The notes: generated from the letters alone by a model not told the origin. A stretch of DNA of 7,380 bases from Fen-999 sp964469455 (GCA_964469455.1 CAYXZX010000140.1:1-7380); one strand, 5' to 3'. Numbered from the stretch's first letter, positions 1 to 6,040 are shown. Program-made: numbers and translations.

Positions 1-298
1 CCGCAAATGGCTGCGGCACGGGAAAGTACTTGGCGATGAGCATGCAGTCGTCGGGATCGACACCCAGCTGGTGATCGATGAAGTGCGCCACACCAGCTGC
101 CACGGAGCCCGGTACCATCGCCTCGGCCAGCTTTTTCAGCACCAGCGTTTCATGGCCTGACAGGTGCGCGATCTTGATTCCCTTGGCCCGCGCTTCTTCT
201 GGCGTAAGCAGGAGCACGGCACCGCCGGCGTTGAACGCCAGCGTGAGTACCGTTCCGCCCGCACCAGCCTTGATGAATTGCCGCCGGGTGACTTCCAT
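1..298 (-). CDS. Tat-exported gluconate 2-dehydrogenase subunit 3-like protein (N-terminal part, runs off left edge)
   Basis: The reverse strand reads openly from an ATG at 298 to the window edge, giving about 99 residues of a partial protein. The N-terminus carries a twin-arginine export signal: TRRQFIKAG at residues 4-12, then a hydrophobic stretch to about residue 32. After it come a helix-like segment (SGHETLVLKKLAEAMVPGS) and AGVAHFIDHQL, which resemble the gluconate 2-dehydrogenase subunit 3 family (PF13618). Known members are small periplasmic partners of a GMC-type flavoprotein dehydrogenase and often precede its gene; any such partner would lie left of this window. A strong Shine-Dalgarno, GGAGGAGAT (301-309), lies just before the ATG and supports this start. 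The Tat signal is clear; the family call is from remembered similarity, and the substrate cannot be told. The C-terminus is not visible. Confidence 0.72.
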   Translation of the reverse strand, partial: MEVTRRQFIKAGAGGTVLTLAFNAGGAVLLLTPEEARAKGIKIAHLSGHETLVLKKLAEAMVPGSVAAGVAHFIDHQLGVDPDDCMLIAKYFPVPQPFA

Positions 299-300
299 CG

Positions 301-309
301 ATCTCCTCC
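301..309 (-). promoter_or_regulatory. Ribosome binding site for the Tat-exported protein
   Basis: On the minus strand GGAGGAGAT ends two bases before the ATG at 298. Its GGAGG core lies six to seven bases from the start codon. It is the strongest Shine-Dalgarno match in the window and fixes the start of the partial gene. Confidence 0.75.
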
Positions 310-317
310 ATTCTTGT

Positions 318-346
318 CTTATAAGTTCCGCAATTGTGCCCACGAA
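318..346 (-). promoter_or_regulatory. Possible sigma70 promoter for the Tat-exported protein
   Basis: On the minus strand TATAAG (323 down to 318) matches five of six bases of the -10 consensus. A poor -35 candidate, TTCGTG (346-341), lies 17 bp upstream. The predicted start near 311 gives a leader of about 13 bases. A promoter is expected here because the preceding gene on this strand appears to be terminated at 394-436. The weak -35 makes the exact call uncertain. Confidence 0.3.
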
Positions 347-393
347 CAGATTCGATGGCTATCCGGTCACTGCAATCCGTGTCACGCGGCTGC

Positions 394-436
394 AAAAAAA
401 CGGGTGGCCGTGCGCCGTGCGGATGACGGCCACGCG
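394..436 (-). terminator. Intrinsic terminator downstream of the GST gene
   Basis: Read on the minus strand, an 11-bp stem (436-426 pairing with 411-401, one mismatch at 434/403) encloses a 14-base loop. It is followed directly by seven T residues (the A-run at 400-394). The core arms are GTGGCCGT and ACGGCCAC. The structure starts 37 bases after the GST stop codon and separates that gene from the downstream Tat-exported protein gene. Confidence 0.8.
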
Positions 437-446
437 AGACGAAGGC

Positions 447-465
447 GTCCGCGGCCGACGCGGAC
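447..465. repeat. Perfect 7-bp inverted repeat between GST stop and its terminator
   Basis: GTCCGCG (447-453) and CGCGGAC (459-465) form a perfect stem around a five-base loop, nine bases beyond the GST stop codon. There is no T-tract after it on either strand, so it is not itself a standard intrinsic terminator. It may protect the transcript's 3' end or may simply be chance in GC-rich DNA. Confidence 0.5.
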
Positions 466-473
466 AGCGATGT

Positions 474-1088
474 CTATTGGCGCGGCACGCTTTCCGAGAA
501 GGAGGTCCGTTGCATCAGTTTCTCGTGGAGCCTGGCCAGCGGAGGATGGTGACCGCGCCAGTCGAGTTCGGGAAAACGGAAGTCGAGATAGCCCAAGGCA
601 CAGCCGACCGCGATATCGGCAAGCGTAAACGGCGTACCCATACACCACGATTTGTCGCCAAGTTCCGCGGCCATCATGACCAATGTGGCATCGATCACCG
701 AGTGCTCGCGCTCGATCCACGGGTCGCTGCGCCGGTCTTCGGGTCGAAGCAGTTCGAGGCGGATGCCAACCGCTGCGTCGAGCAGGCCGTCGGCAAGAGC
801 TTCCCAGCGCTTGACTTCGATGCGTTCGCGATTGGCTTTTGGCAGCAGCTTCTTGTTGGGTGCCAGATTATCGAGGTATTCGACGATGACCGGCGAGTCG
901 AAGATAGGGGTTTCATCATCGAGCAGGAGCACGGGCACGCGCGCCAACGGGTTGACGCGCCGGGCGATGCTGTCCGGATCGTTCGGCGAGTCCGGTATCC
1001 ACTCGAAATCAATCTTTTTTTCCGCCAGGACGACGCGCGCCTTGCGCACATATGGGCTAGTGAGTGTACCGAGCAACTTCATATGCAT
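474..1088 (-). CDS. Glutathione S-transferase family protein (YibF-like)
   Basis: This 204-residue cytosolic protein has the length and order of a bacterial GST. The N-terminal thioredoxin-like domain (about 1-78) begins KLLGTLTSPYVRKARVVL, with a candidate catalytic Ser11 in TSPYVRK. It continues with the cis-proline loop NPLARVPVL (Pro52) and the DSP motif (64-66) that binds the gamma-glutamyl part of glutathione. The helical C-terminal domain (about 85-204) includes RWEALADGLLDA and FTLADIAVG, where Thr155 and Asp158 form the GST N-capping box. The pattern closely recalls E. coli YibF, whose substrate is poorly defined, so no specific reaction is assigned. The start could be the ATG at 1088 or the in-frame ATG at 1082; YibF aligns with the second, and neither has a strong Shine-Dalgarno. 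The gene is divergent from purB and is followed by an intrinsic terminator. Confidence 0.9.
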   Translation of the reverse strand: MHMKLLGTLTSPYVRKARVVLAEKKIDFEWIPDSPNDPDSIARRVNPLARVPVLLLDDETPIFDSPVIVEYLDNLAPNKKLLPKANRERIEVKRWEALADGLLDAAVGIRLELLRPEDRRSDPWIEREHSVIDATLVMMAAELGDKSWCMGTPFTLADIAVGCALGYLDFRFPELDWRGHHPPLARLHEKLMQRTSFSESVPRQ

Positions 1089-1123
1089 CCGCGTTGGGAG
1101 CGGTGTCCATTGACGATGGAAAA

Positions 1124-1152
1124 ATTATACGCAGCATTCGTGCTCGTTCATG
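1124..1152 (-). promoter_or_regulatory. Possible sigma70 promoter for the GST gene
   Basis: On the minus strand there is a perfect -10 hexamer, TATAAT (1129-1124). The -35 candidate at 17-bp spacing, CATGAA (1152-1147), is weak. Transcription would start near 1117, leaving a leader of about 28 bases before the ATG at 1088. Position and the perfect -10 support the call; the poor -35 suggests activation or a weak promoter. Confidence 0.5.
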
Positions 1153-1187
1153 ACGGCATTACTGCGACAAGCCGGCCGAGGGCTGCG

Positions 1188-1196
1188 TGATAAAAT
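1188..1196 (+). promoter_or_regulatory. Possible extended -10 promoter for purB
   Basis: TG at 1188-1189, one base, then TAAAAT (1191-1196) form an extended -10 element matching five of six bases in the hexamer. No good -35 lies at 16-18 bp, which extended -10 promoters tolerate. The predicted start is near 1203, only about 18 bases before the ATG at 1221. No PurR-like operator was recognised. Confidence 0.4.
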
Positions 1197-1220
1197 TTCC
1201 CCTCCTTATCCGGTACTTGC

Positions 1221-2603
1221 ATGCTTATGTCGTCAATGGCCCTCGATACCTTGACCGCGCTTTCGCCGCTCGATGGCCGCTATGCCGCCAAAGTCGGATC
1301 CTTGCGGACCCATTTCTCGGAATTCGGTCTTTTCCGCAACCGCATCCGCGTCGAGATCGAATGGCTGAAGGCGCTTGCCGCGGCACCCGAAATCGGCGAG
1401 GTGGCGGTGTTCTCGCCGGCCACGGTCGCCGAACTGGATGCCGCCATTGCGGCGTTCTCAGTTGTCGATGCCGAGGCCGTGAAGACGATCGAGGCGCGCA
1501 CCAACCACGACGTCAAGGCGGTCGAGTACTGGCTCAAGGATCGCTTCAAGGCGAATCCCGAAGTCATGCGCGTGGCCGAGTTCATCCACTTTGGCTGCAC
1601 GTCCGAGGACATCAACAACGTCTCGCACGCGCTGATGCTCAAGGAGGCGCGGGAAGCCTCGCTGCTGCCGGCGCTCGATGCCGTCATTGCCCGTTTCCGC
1701 GAATTGGCGCACCAGTTGGCCGAACTGCCGATGTTGTCGCGTACGCATGGCCAGCCGGCCAGCCCGACCACGTTAGGCAAGGAAATGGCCAACATCGCGG
1801 CGCGCCTGATGCGCGCGCGGGCGCGGGTCGCCACGGTGAACATGATGGCAAAGTTCAACGGTGCAGTCGGCAACTACAACGCACATCTGTCTGCCTATCC
1901 GGACGTCGATTGGGCGGCGTTCAACCGCAACTTCATCGAGTCCTTCGGCCTCGAATTCAATCCCTACACCATCCAGATCGAGCCGCACGACGCGATAGCC
2001 GAGCTTTTCGACGCCATCGCCCGCATCAACACCGTGCTGCTCGACGCCGACCGTGACATCTGGCAGTACATTTCGCTCGGCTACTTCAAGCAGAAGACGA
2101 AGGCCGGCGAGATCGGCTCCTCGACCATGCCGCACAAGGTCAATCCGATCGACTTCGAGAATTCCGAAGGCAACCTCGGCCTGGCCAACGCCGTGCTGCG
2201 TCACCTGTCCGACAAGCTGCCGATCTCGCGCCTGCAGCGCGACCTCACCGATTCGACCGTTCTGCGCAACATGGGCGTGGCCTTCGGCTACGCGGTGCTG
2301 GCCTACGATTCCACGCTGCGTGGCCTGAACAAGCTGGAAGCGAATCCGGCCCGACTCGCGGAAGATCTCGACGCCTGTTGGGAGGTGCTCGCCGAGCCCG
2401 TGCAGACGGTGATGCGCCGCTACGGCATCGAGAACCCGTATGAGCAATTGAAGGACCTGACACGCGGCAAGGGCATCGAGCGCGACGCGCTGCATGCCTT
2501 CATCCGCACGCTGGCGATACCCGAGGGCGAAAAGACCCGGCTGTTGGCGATGACGCCCGGCAATTACATCGGCATAGCGGCGAAACTGGCGATGGAGGTC
2601 TGA
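1221..2603 (+). CDS. purB: Adenylosuccinate lyase
   Basis: PurB acts twice in purine synthesis: it releases fumarate from SAICAR to give AICAR and from adenylosuccinate to give AMP. The 460-residue product is close to E. coli PurB (456) and strikingly similar through its whole length. Visible hallmarks are SPLDGRY (15-21), NHDVKAVEY (95-103), CTSEDINN (126-133), RTHGQPA with the expected catalytic base His176, and the fumarase/aspartase superfamily loop GSSTMPHKVNP (299-309). By alignment to E. coli Ser295, Ser300 in that loop is the expected catalytic serine. MRRYGIENPYEQLK follows near the C-terminus. It should be a cytosolic homotetramer. The start is uncertain: ATG occurs at 1221, 1227 and 1236, none with a clear Shine-Dalgarno, and 1236 would give an N-terminus (MALDTLTALSPLDGRY) nearest the family norm. 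The stop overlaps the next gene by one base. Confidence 0.97.
   Translation: MLMSSMALDTLTALSPLDGRYAAKVGSLRTHFSEFGLFRNRIRVEIEWLKALAAAPEIGEVAVFSPATVAELDAAIAAFSVVDAEAVKTIEARTNHDVKAVEYWLKDRFKANPEVMRVAEFIHFGCTSEDINNVSHALMLKEAREASLLPALDAVIARFRELAHQLAELPMLSRTHGQPASPTTLGKEMANIAARLMRARARVATVNMMAKFNGAVGNYNAHLSAYPDVDWAAFNRNFIESFGLEFNPYTIQIEPHDAIAELFDAIARINTVLLDADRDIWQYISLGYFKQKTKAGEIGSSTMPHKVNPIDFENSEGNLGLANAVLRHLSDKLPISRLQRDLTDSTVLRNMGVAFGYAVLAYDSTLRGLNKLEANPARLAEDLDACWEVLAEPVQTVMRRYGIENPYEQLKDLTRGKGIERDALHAFIRTLAIPEGEKTRLLAMTPGNYIGIAAKLAMEV
2594..2598 (+). promoter_or_regulatory. Ribosome binding site for the DUF2322-like gene, inside purB
   Basis: GGAGG within the last codons of purB lies four bases before the ATG at 2603. 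With the TGATG stop-start overlap, it means the small gene can be served by ribosomes finishing purB as well as by its own initiation. Confidence 0.7.
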
Positions 2604-2929
2604 TGGCGTTCGCCGAGAATCTCAAGGTGCTGCCCGGCGTCTCGCACCTGCAGGCCATCAGCCTTGTCGATGCCGACGGCAATGTCGTCGCCACCATCGA
2701 GAACAAGCCGGGGCAGGCAGGCTCGCTGGCGGTATACAACCATCTGGGCCAGCTGTATGGCGCCATCACCGCCGAAGCGGCGAAGAAGGGGCTCGAACTC
2801 TACGCGGAGCACGCGGCCGACGCGCAGGCGCATCCTGGCAAGCATCCCAACATCGACCGCCTGCTCACCTTGGCGCGAGGGGATGACGCATTGCGGGTGA
2901 AGCATATTTTTGCCACGGGCGTGGAATAA
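2603..2929 (+). CDS. Small conserved protein of unknown function, DUF2322-like
   Basis: This 108-residue protein has no signal peptide or membrane segment, so it is probably cytosolic. It has no cysteine and no metal- or nucleotide-binding motif that I recognise. The best-marked parts are TIENKPGQAGSLAVYNHL (31-48) and HPGKHPNIDRLL (77-88), which I associate with the DUF2322 family (PF10084), roughly 100-residue proteins found mainly in Betaproteobacteria. The function of that family is unknown to me. The start codon overlaps the purB stop (TGATG) and a GGAGG site sits just before it, so it is almost certainly translated with purB from the same transcript. That context hints at a link to purine metabolism but does not prove one. 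The family name is from memory; the existence of the gene is well supported. Confidence 0.85.
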   Translation: MAFAENLKVLPGVSHLQAISLVDADGNVVATIENKPGQAGSLAVYNHLGQLYGAITAEAAKKGLELYAEHAADAQAHPGKHPNIDRLLTLARGDDALRVKHIFATGVE

Positions 2930-3014
2930 TCCGGGTGCGCCATTCTGTACTTGTGGCGGGAGTTCTGTCGTCGAATCAACCCAATATTTGTTCCAACACC
3001 ACGGAGATTAATCA

Positions 3015-3479
3015 ATGAAGAAGACAACAAGATCCCTGCTGGCTGGTCTTGCCCTCGCTGCCATCGCCGGTACCACGCTGGCGCAGATGAAGGTCGAGGA
3101 CGCCATAACGTTCCGCCAATCCGGCTACAAGTTCATGGCCTGGAACATGGGCAAGATCAAGGCCAATGTCGAAGGTCAGTACAACAAGGATCAGGTGGCG
3201 GCCGCAGCCAACGTCATTGCCGCCATTGCCAATTCCGGCTTGGGTGCGCTCTATGTTCCCGGCTCCGACAAGGGCAAGGGGTGGAAGGAAACGCGCGTCA
3301 AGAAGGAACTGTTTACGGACAAGGAAGGTGTGGGCAAGGTCGCCACGGCCTTCAACCAGGCGGCGAACGAGATGGCCAAGGTGGCCGCCACGGGTGACCA
3401 GGCGGCTGTGAAGGCGCAGTTCGGCAAACTGGGTGAGACTTGCAAGGGCTGCCACGACAAGTACCGCGAAGAGGACTGA
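3015..3479 (+). CDS. cycP: Cytochrome c' (periplasmic, class II c-type cytochrome)
   Basis: The 154-residue precursor has a Sec signal peptide: KK at 2-3, a hydrophobic core, and probable cleavage after TLA (residue 23), leaving a mature protein of about 131 residues. The single heme site, CKGCH (143-147), lies near the C-terminus as in class II cytochromes c, and the rest fits the four-helix bundle. Family members hold five-coordinate heme, bind NO and CO, and can help against nitric oxide stress. Aligning RQSGYKFMAWNMG with Alcaligenes cytochrome c' puts Tyr38 at the distal 'residue 16' position and Arg151 at the proximal basic residue. A GGAG Shine-Dalgarno (3003-3006) lies eight bases before the ATG. 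No promoter is convincing in the 85-bp gap after the DUF2322-like gene, so co-transcription with purB remains possible. A terminator follows. Confidence 0.93.
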   Translation: MKKTTRSLLAGLALAAIAGTTLAQMKVEDAITFRQSGYKFMAWNMGKIKANVEGQYNKDQVAAAANVIAAIANSGLGALYVPGSDKGKGWKETRVKKELFTDKEGVGKVATAFNQAANEMAKVAATGDQAAVKAQFGKLGETCKGCHDKYREED

Positions 3480-3508
3480 AACACTCCGCTCTCCCGCGCG
3501 AGTGTGCG

Positions 3509-3540
3509 ACGGCCACCTGCGCGTGGCCGTTTCCTTTCCT
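3509..3540 (+). terminator. Intrinsic terminator after cytochrome c'
   Basis: ACGGCCAC (3509-3516) and GTGGCCGT (3523-3530) form a perfect 8-bp stem with a six-base loop. A pyrimidine-rich tail, TTCCTTTCCT, follows. It lies 29 bases after the cytochrome stop codon, in the 59-bp gap between convergent genes. The tail is a broken T-tract, so termination may be partial. On the minus strand there is no T-run, so it is unlikely to terminate anmK by the same mechanism. Confidence 0.65.
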
Positions 3541-4636
3541 ACGCCGGGTAGAGCGCTCCGAGAACGCGTGGCCCCCGGGCACCGGTGACAGCGGGTAGGT
3601 TGCCGGGCTGTCGATGCACGGTGCGCCATGCCAGCCAGGCAAAGGCCGTGGCTTCCACCTGATCGACCGGCAGGCCAAGAAAGTCAGTCGTGGCGATACG
3701 GCGATCGGGTAGCCGCTCGGCGAGCGCCGACATGAGCGCGCGATTGCGCGCGCCACCGCCGCATACGTAGATTTCATCCGGCCGGCCGCAGTGGCGGGCG
3801 ATGGCATCGGTGATCGAAGCTGCCGTCAGGGCCACCAGCGTCGCCTGCACGTCTTCCGGCCGCTCGTCGCCCGCCAGTTGCGCGCGCAGCCAGTCGAGAT
3901 TGAATTGCTCGCGGCCGCAACTCTTCGGTGGCGGCAGCGCCAAGAATGGATGCGCCCGCAGCCGGTCGAGCAGCGCGGGAAGAACGTCGCCGAGCTGCGA
4001 CCAGGCGCCATCCTCGTCATAGGCATTGCCGCGGCAGGCTTCTATCCACGCGTCGAGCAGCATGTTGCCCGGGCCACAATCGAAGCCGCTGGTCGGGTGG
4101 CCCCGTACCAGATTGGTGAGATTGGCGATGCCGCCGATGTTGAGGATCACGCGATGGCTGTCGCCAACGCGGAACATGGCCTCGTGGAACGCGGGCACCA
4201 GCGGCGCTCCCTGGCCGCCGGCCGCGATGTCGCGGCTGCGGAAATCGGCGACGACGTCGATGCCCGTCAACTCGGCCAGCAATGCGGGATTGTTCAATTG
4301 AAGCGTGTAGCCAGCCTCGGGTGCATGCCGGATCGTCTGGCCGTGGCAGCCGATGGCGCGGATCGGCGTGCCACCATGGCTGACTTTCAGTGCGGTTGCG
4401 GCTTCCGCGTAGAGCGTGGCGAGCCGGTTGGCGAGCAGCGCGGCGCGATGCAGTTCATCGTGCCCGGCGGCCTGCAGCGCCAGCGCTTCCCGGCGGATCG
4501 CTTCATCGAACGGAACGTGATGCGCAGCCAGACACTTGATGTGCCCCGCGTCAAATTTCACCAGGACGGCATCGACGCCGTCAAGGCTGGTGCCGGACAT
4601 CAGGCCGATGAAATATTCGGCGGGCCGCTCAGGCAC
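3539..4636 (-). CDS. anmK: Anhydro-N-acetylmuramic acid kinase
   Basis: AnmK opens and phosphorylates 1,6-anhydro-N-acetylmuramic acid, released by lytic transglycosylases, to MurNAc-6-phosphate, so that wall sugar can be reused. The 365-residue product matches E. coli AnmK (369) from end to end. Seen in order are FIGLMSGTSLDGVD (9-22, nucleotide phosphate loop), AIGCHGQTIRH (94-104), VVADFRSRDIAAGGQGAPLVPAFH (128-151), LNIGGIANL (165-173), GFDCGPGNMLLDAW (184-197) with the expected catalytic base Asp186, YVCGGGARN (290-298), and AFAWLAWRT near the C-terminus. The start is GTG at 4636; its first base is also the last base of the upstream peptidase stop codon (TAGTG), and no Shine-Dalgarno is evident, so translation is probably coupled. 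A later ATG at codon 13 would remove part of the phosphate loop and is rejected. It is the second gene of a two-gene unit. Confidence 0.97.
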   Translation of the reverse strand: MPERPAEYFIGLMSGTSLDGVDAVLVKFDAGHIKCLAAHHVPFDEAIRREALALQAAGHDELHRAALLANRLATLYAEAATALKVSHGGTPIRAIGCHGQTIRHAPEAGYTLQLNNPALLAELTGIDVVADFRSRDIAAGGQGAPLVPAFHEAMFRVGDSHRVILNIGGIANLTNLVRGHPTSGFDCGPGNMLLDAWIEACRGNAYDEDGAWSQLGDVLPALLDRLRAHPFLALPPPKSCGREQFNLDWLRAQLAGDERPEDVQATLVALTAASITDAIARHCGRPDEIYVCGGGARNRALMSALAERLPDRRIATTDFLGLPVDQVEATAFAWLAWRTVHRQPGNLPAVTGARGPRVLGALYPA

Positions 4637-5970
4637 TAATCGAGCAGGGCAAGATTGCTGCTGCGAATGATCTCGAGCCTGGCGAGCATGGCCTGCGCCT
4701 GGTCGCGAAACTGGGCCAGCTGATTGGCAGCCAGCGGCAGCACGGTCGGCAGCGCCACGGTGAGCGGATTGCGATGCACGCCATCGACGCGGAATTCGTA
4801 GTGCAGATGCGGCCCGGTGGCCAGGCCGGTGGCGCCGACATAGCCGACCACGTCGCCCTGTGCAATCCGCATGCCCTTGCGCAGCCCTGCCGCGAAGCCC
4901 GACAAGTGGCCATAGACGGTCTCGTAATGGCCCTGATGACGGACGATGACGAGATTGCCATAGCCGCCATGACGACCGGCGAACTCGACGACGCCGTCGC
5001 CGGTGGCCTTGACGCGGGTGCCGGTGGGCGCGCCATAGTCGATGCCCTTGTGGGCGCGCACTTCCTTCAGCACGGGATGGAGGCGGGCGCTGCTGAACCC
5101 CGACGTGATGCGCGAGAATTCCAGCGGCGAGCGCAGGAAGGCCTTGCGGATGCTCTTGCCGTCGGCCGTGTAGTAGCCGCCCTGGCCATCCGCGCTGCCG
5201 AACCAGACGGCGCGGTAGGCACGGCCGTCGTTGATGAACTCGGCGGCAAGGATGCGGCCGGTGCGCACCATCTTGCCAAGATGATTGATCGACTCGTAGA
5301 TGACGGAGAATCGGTCGCCCTTGCGCAGGTCGCGGTGAAAGTCGATATCGCCGCCGAAGATGTCCGCCAGTTGCGTGGCGACGCTGTCGGGAATACCGGC
5401 GGCATCGGTGGCGCCGAACAACGAGTGGCGGACCTCGGCGGACCTGATGACCACATGGGTTTCCAGCCGAAGCGCCTGCTCGCTGGCCCGCAATCCGTGG
5501 TCGCCGTCCTGTTCGACCACCAATGCCTGGTCCTTGCCGCCGTTGAGCGGGAAGATCAGTGAAACCAGCGTGCCGTCGCTACTGACTTTCGCCGTGACCG
5601 GCTTGCCTGGGCTCATCTGGCGAAAGATGGTGGCCGCCGTGGTGTCGCTGCGCAGAAAGGCCAGTGCCTGTTCGTCGTCCATGCCGAGCCGCGTCATCAG
5701 GCTGGCAACCGTGTCGCCCTTCTGGATGCGGGTTTCCTGGACGAAAACATCGTCGGCGATATCCTCGGCGGCAACTGCCGGCGATGCCAACTGCTCTACA
5801 ACCGAATGCTGAAATCCGGCGATGTCCGCCGTGCTCGGCGCCGTACCGAAGGCGGCGACCATGCTGAAAAGAGACAGACCGGCTACACCCGCTGCGGCCC
5901 AGAAGTGGCCAGGCTTCGCGTCGCGACGGCGTGGCAGTTGCGCTAGAATCCGACTCTTTTCGTTTTGCAC
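4636..5970 (-). CDS. M23-family murein DD-endopeptidase, MepM-like, membrane-anchored
   Basis: The 444-residue protein has a basic N-terminus (RRR at 14-16) and one hydrophobic segment (about 23-43), so it should be anchored in the inner membrane and face the periplasm. A LysM- or OapA-like segment follows (about 79-107, TRIQKGDTVASLMTRLG), then a middle domain (about 167-285) like that of MepM/YebA and Csd3. The M23 peptidase domain (about 290-405) has an intact zinc site: His307 and Asp311 in HKGID, His390 in GPHLHYE, with catalytic His355 in VYGHLSG. Such enzymes cut peptide cross-links in peptidoglycan to allow wall growth. The start is GTG at 5970: the frame is open upstream to a stop near 6042 but offers no other usual start, and no Shine-Dalgarno is visible. 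It is followed by anmK with a one-base overlap and is divergent from tyrS. Confidence 0.93.
   Translation of the reverse strand: MQNEKSRILAQLPRRRDAKPGHFWAAAGVAGLSLFSMVAAFGTAPSTADIAGFQHSVVEQLASPAVAAEDIADDVFVQETRIQKGDTVASLMTRLGMDDEQALAFLRSDTTAATIFRQMSPGKPVTAKVSSDGTLVSLIFPLNGGKDQALVVEQDGDHGLRASEQALRLETHVVIRSAEVRHSLFGATDAAGIPDSVATQLADIFGGDIDFHRDLRKGDRFSVIYESINHLGKMVRTGRILAAEFINDGRAYRAVWFGSADGQGGYYTADGKSIRKAFLRSPLEFSRITSGFSSARLHPVLKEVRAHKGIDYGAPTGTRVKATGDGVVEFAGRHGGYGNLVIVRHQGHYETVYGHLSGFAAGLRKGMRIAQGDVVGYVGATGLATGPHLHYEFRVDGVHRNPLTVALPTVLPLAANQLAQFRDQAQAMLARLEIIRSSNLALLD
5944..5949 (+). promoter_or_regulatory. Possible -10 element for tyrS, inside the 5' end of the M23 gene
   Basis: TAGAAT matches five of six bases of the -10 consensus, but the -35 candidate at 17 bp (TCGCGA, 5921-5926) is weak. 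It would give a start near 5956 and a tyrS leader of about 104 bases that runs antisense across the M23 start. No better plus-strand promoter was found between 5970 and 6060. Confidence 0.3.
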
Positions 5971-6001
5971 TAAGGACTTGGCTCGATTTGAAAGCCGGGC
6001 G

Positions 6002-6029
6002 AGTGTATCAAAAAACCTCGGGCCGTCAA
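6002..6029 (-). promoter_or_regulatory. Sigma70 promoter for the M23 peptidase-anmK unit
   Basis: On the minus strand the -35 TTGACG (6029-6024, five of six) and the -10 TACACT (6007-6002, four of six) are separated by 16 bp. A TG one base before the -10 makes it an extended -10 element. Transcription would start near 5995, about 25 bases before the GTG at 5970. This is one of the two best promoter matches in the window. Confidence 0.65.
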
Positions 6030-6040
6030 ATCCGCCGGAT
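6030..6040. repeat. Short inverted repeat in the M23/tyrS divergent region
   Basis: ATCCG-C-CGGAT is a perfect 5-bp inverted repeat with a one-base centre. It lies directly upstream of the -35 box of the M23 promoter and within the predicted tyrS leader. It could be an operator, but its short length means chance is quite possible. Confidence 0.25.

Noticed and set aside
330..345. A sigma54-like GGGCACAATTGC on the minus strand upstream of the Tat-exported protein
   Set aside because: The GG-to-GC spacing is several bases too short for sigma54, so the resemblance is only to the half-motifs.
78..1190. A 370-codon plus-strand reading frame opposite the GST and the Tat-exported protein genes
   Set aside because: It is antisense to two recognisable genes and a terminator, has no family-like motifs, and is the kind of long open frame that GC-rich codon use creates on the opposite strand.
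1773..2495. A 240-codon minus-strand reading frame inside purB
   Set aside because: It is fully contained in purB, which is intact and conserved, and it shows no domain.
2966..2979. An FNR/NnrR-type box upstream of cytochrome c' (ATCAA half-site at 2975-2979)
   Set aside because: Only one half-site matches; the other arm, TGTCG, agrees with TTGAT at a single position. No oxygen or NO regulation can be claimed.
2951..2979. A sigma70 promoter for cytochrome c' from TTGTGG (2951-2956)
   Set aside because: The hexamer at 17-bp spacing is AATCAA, a poor -10, and no other spacing improves it.
3012..3629. A 205-codon minus-strand reading frame opposite the cytochrome c' gene and the end of anmK
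   Set aside because: The plus-strand cytochrome has a signal peptide, heme motif and Shine-Dalgarno, and the shadow crosses a terminator.
3791..4639. A 282-codon plus-strand reading frame opposite anmK
   Set aside because: AnmK on the minus strand has every expected motif; the opposite frame has low-complexity composition and no recognisable domain.
4774..5562. A 262-codon plus-strand reading frame opposite the M23 peptidase
   Set aside because: The M23 gene has an intact zinc site and full length; the opposite frame is a GC-bias shadow with no upstream ribosome site.
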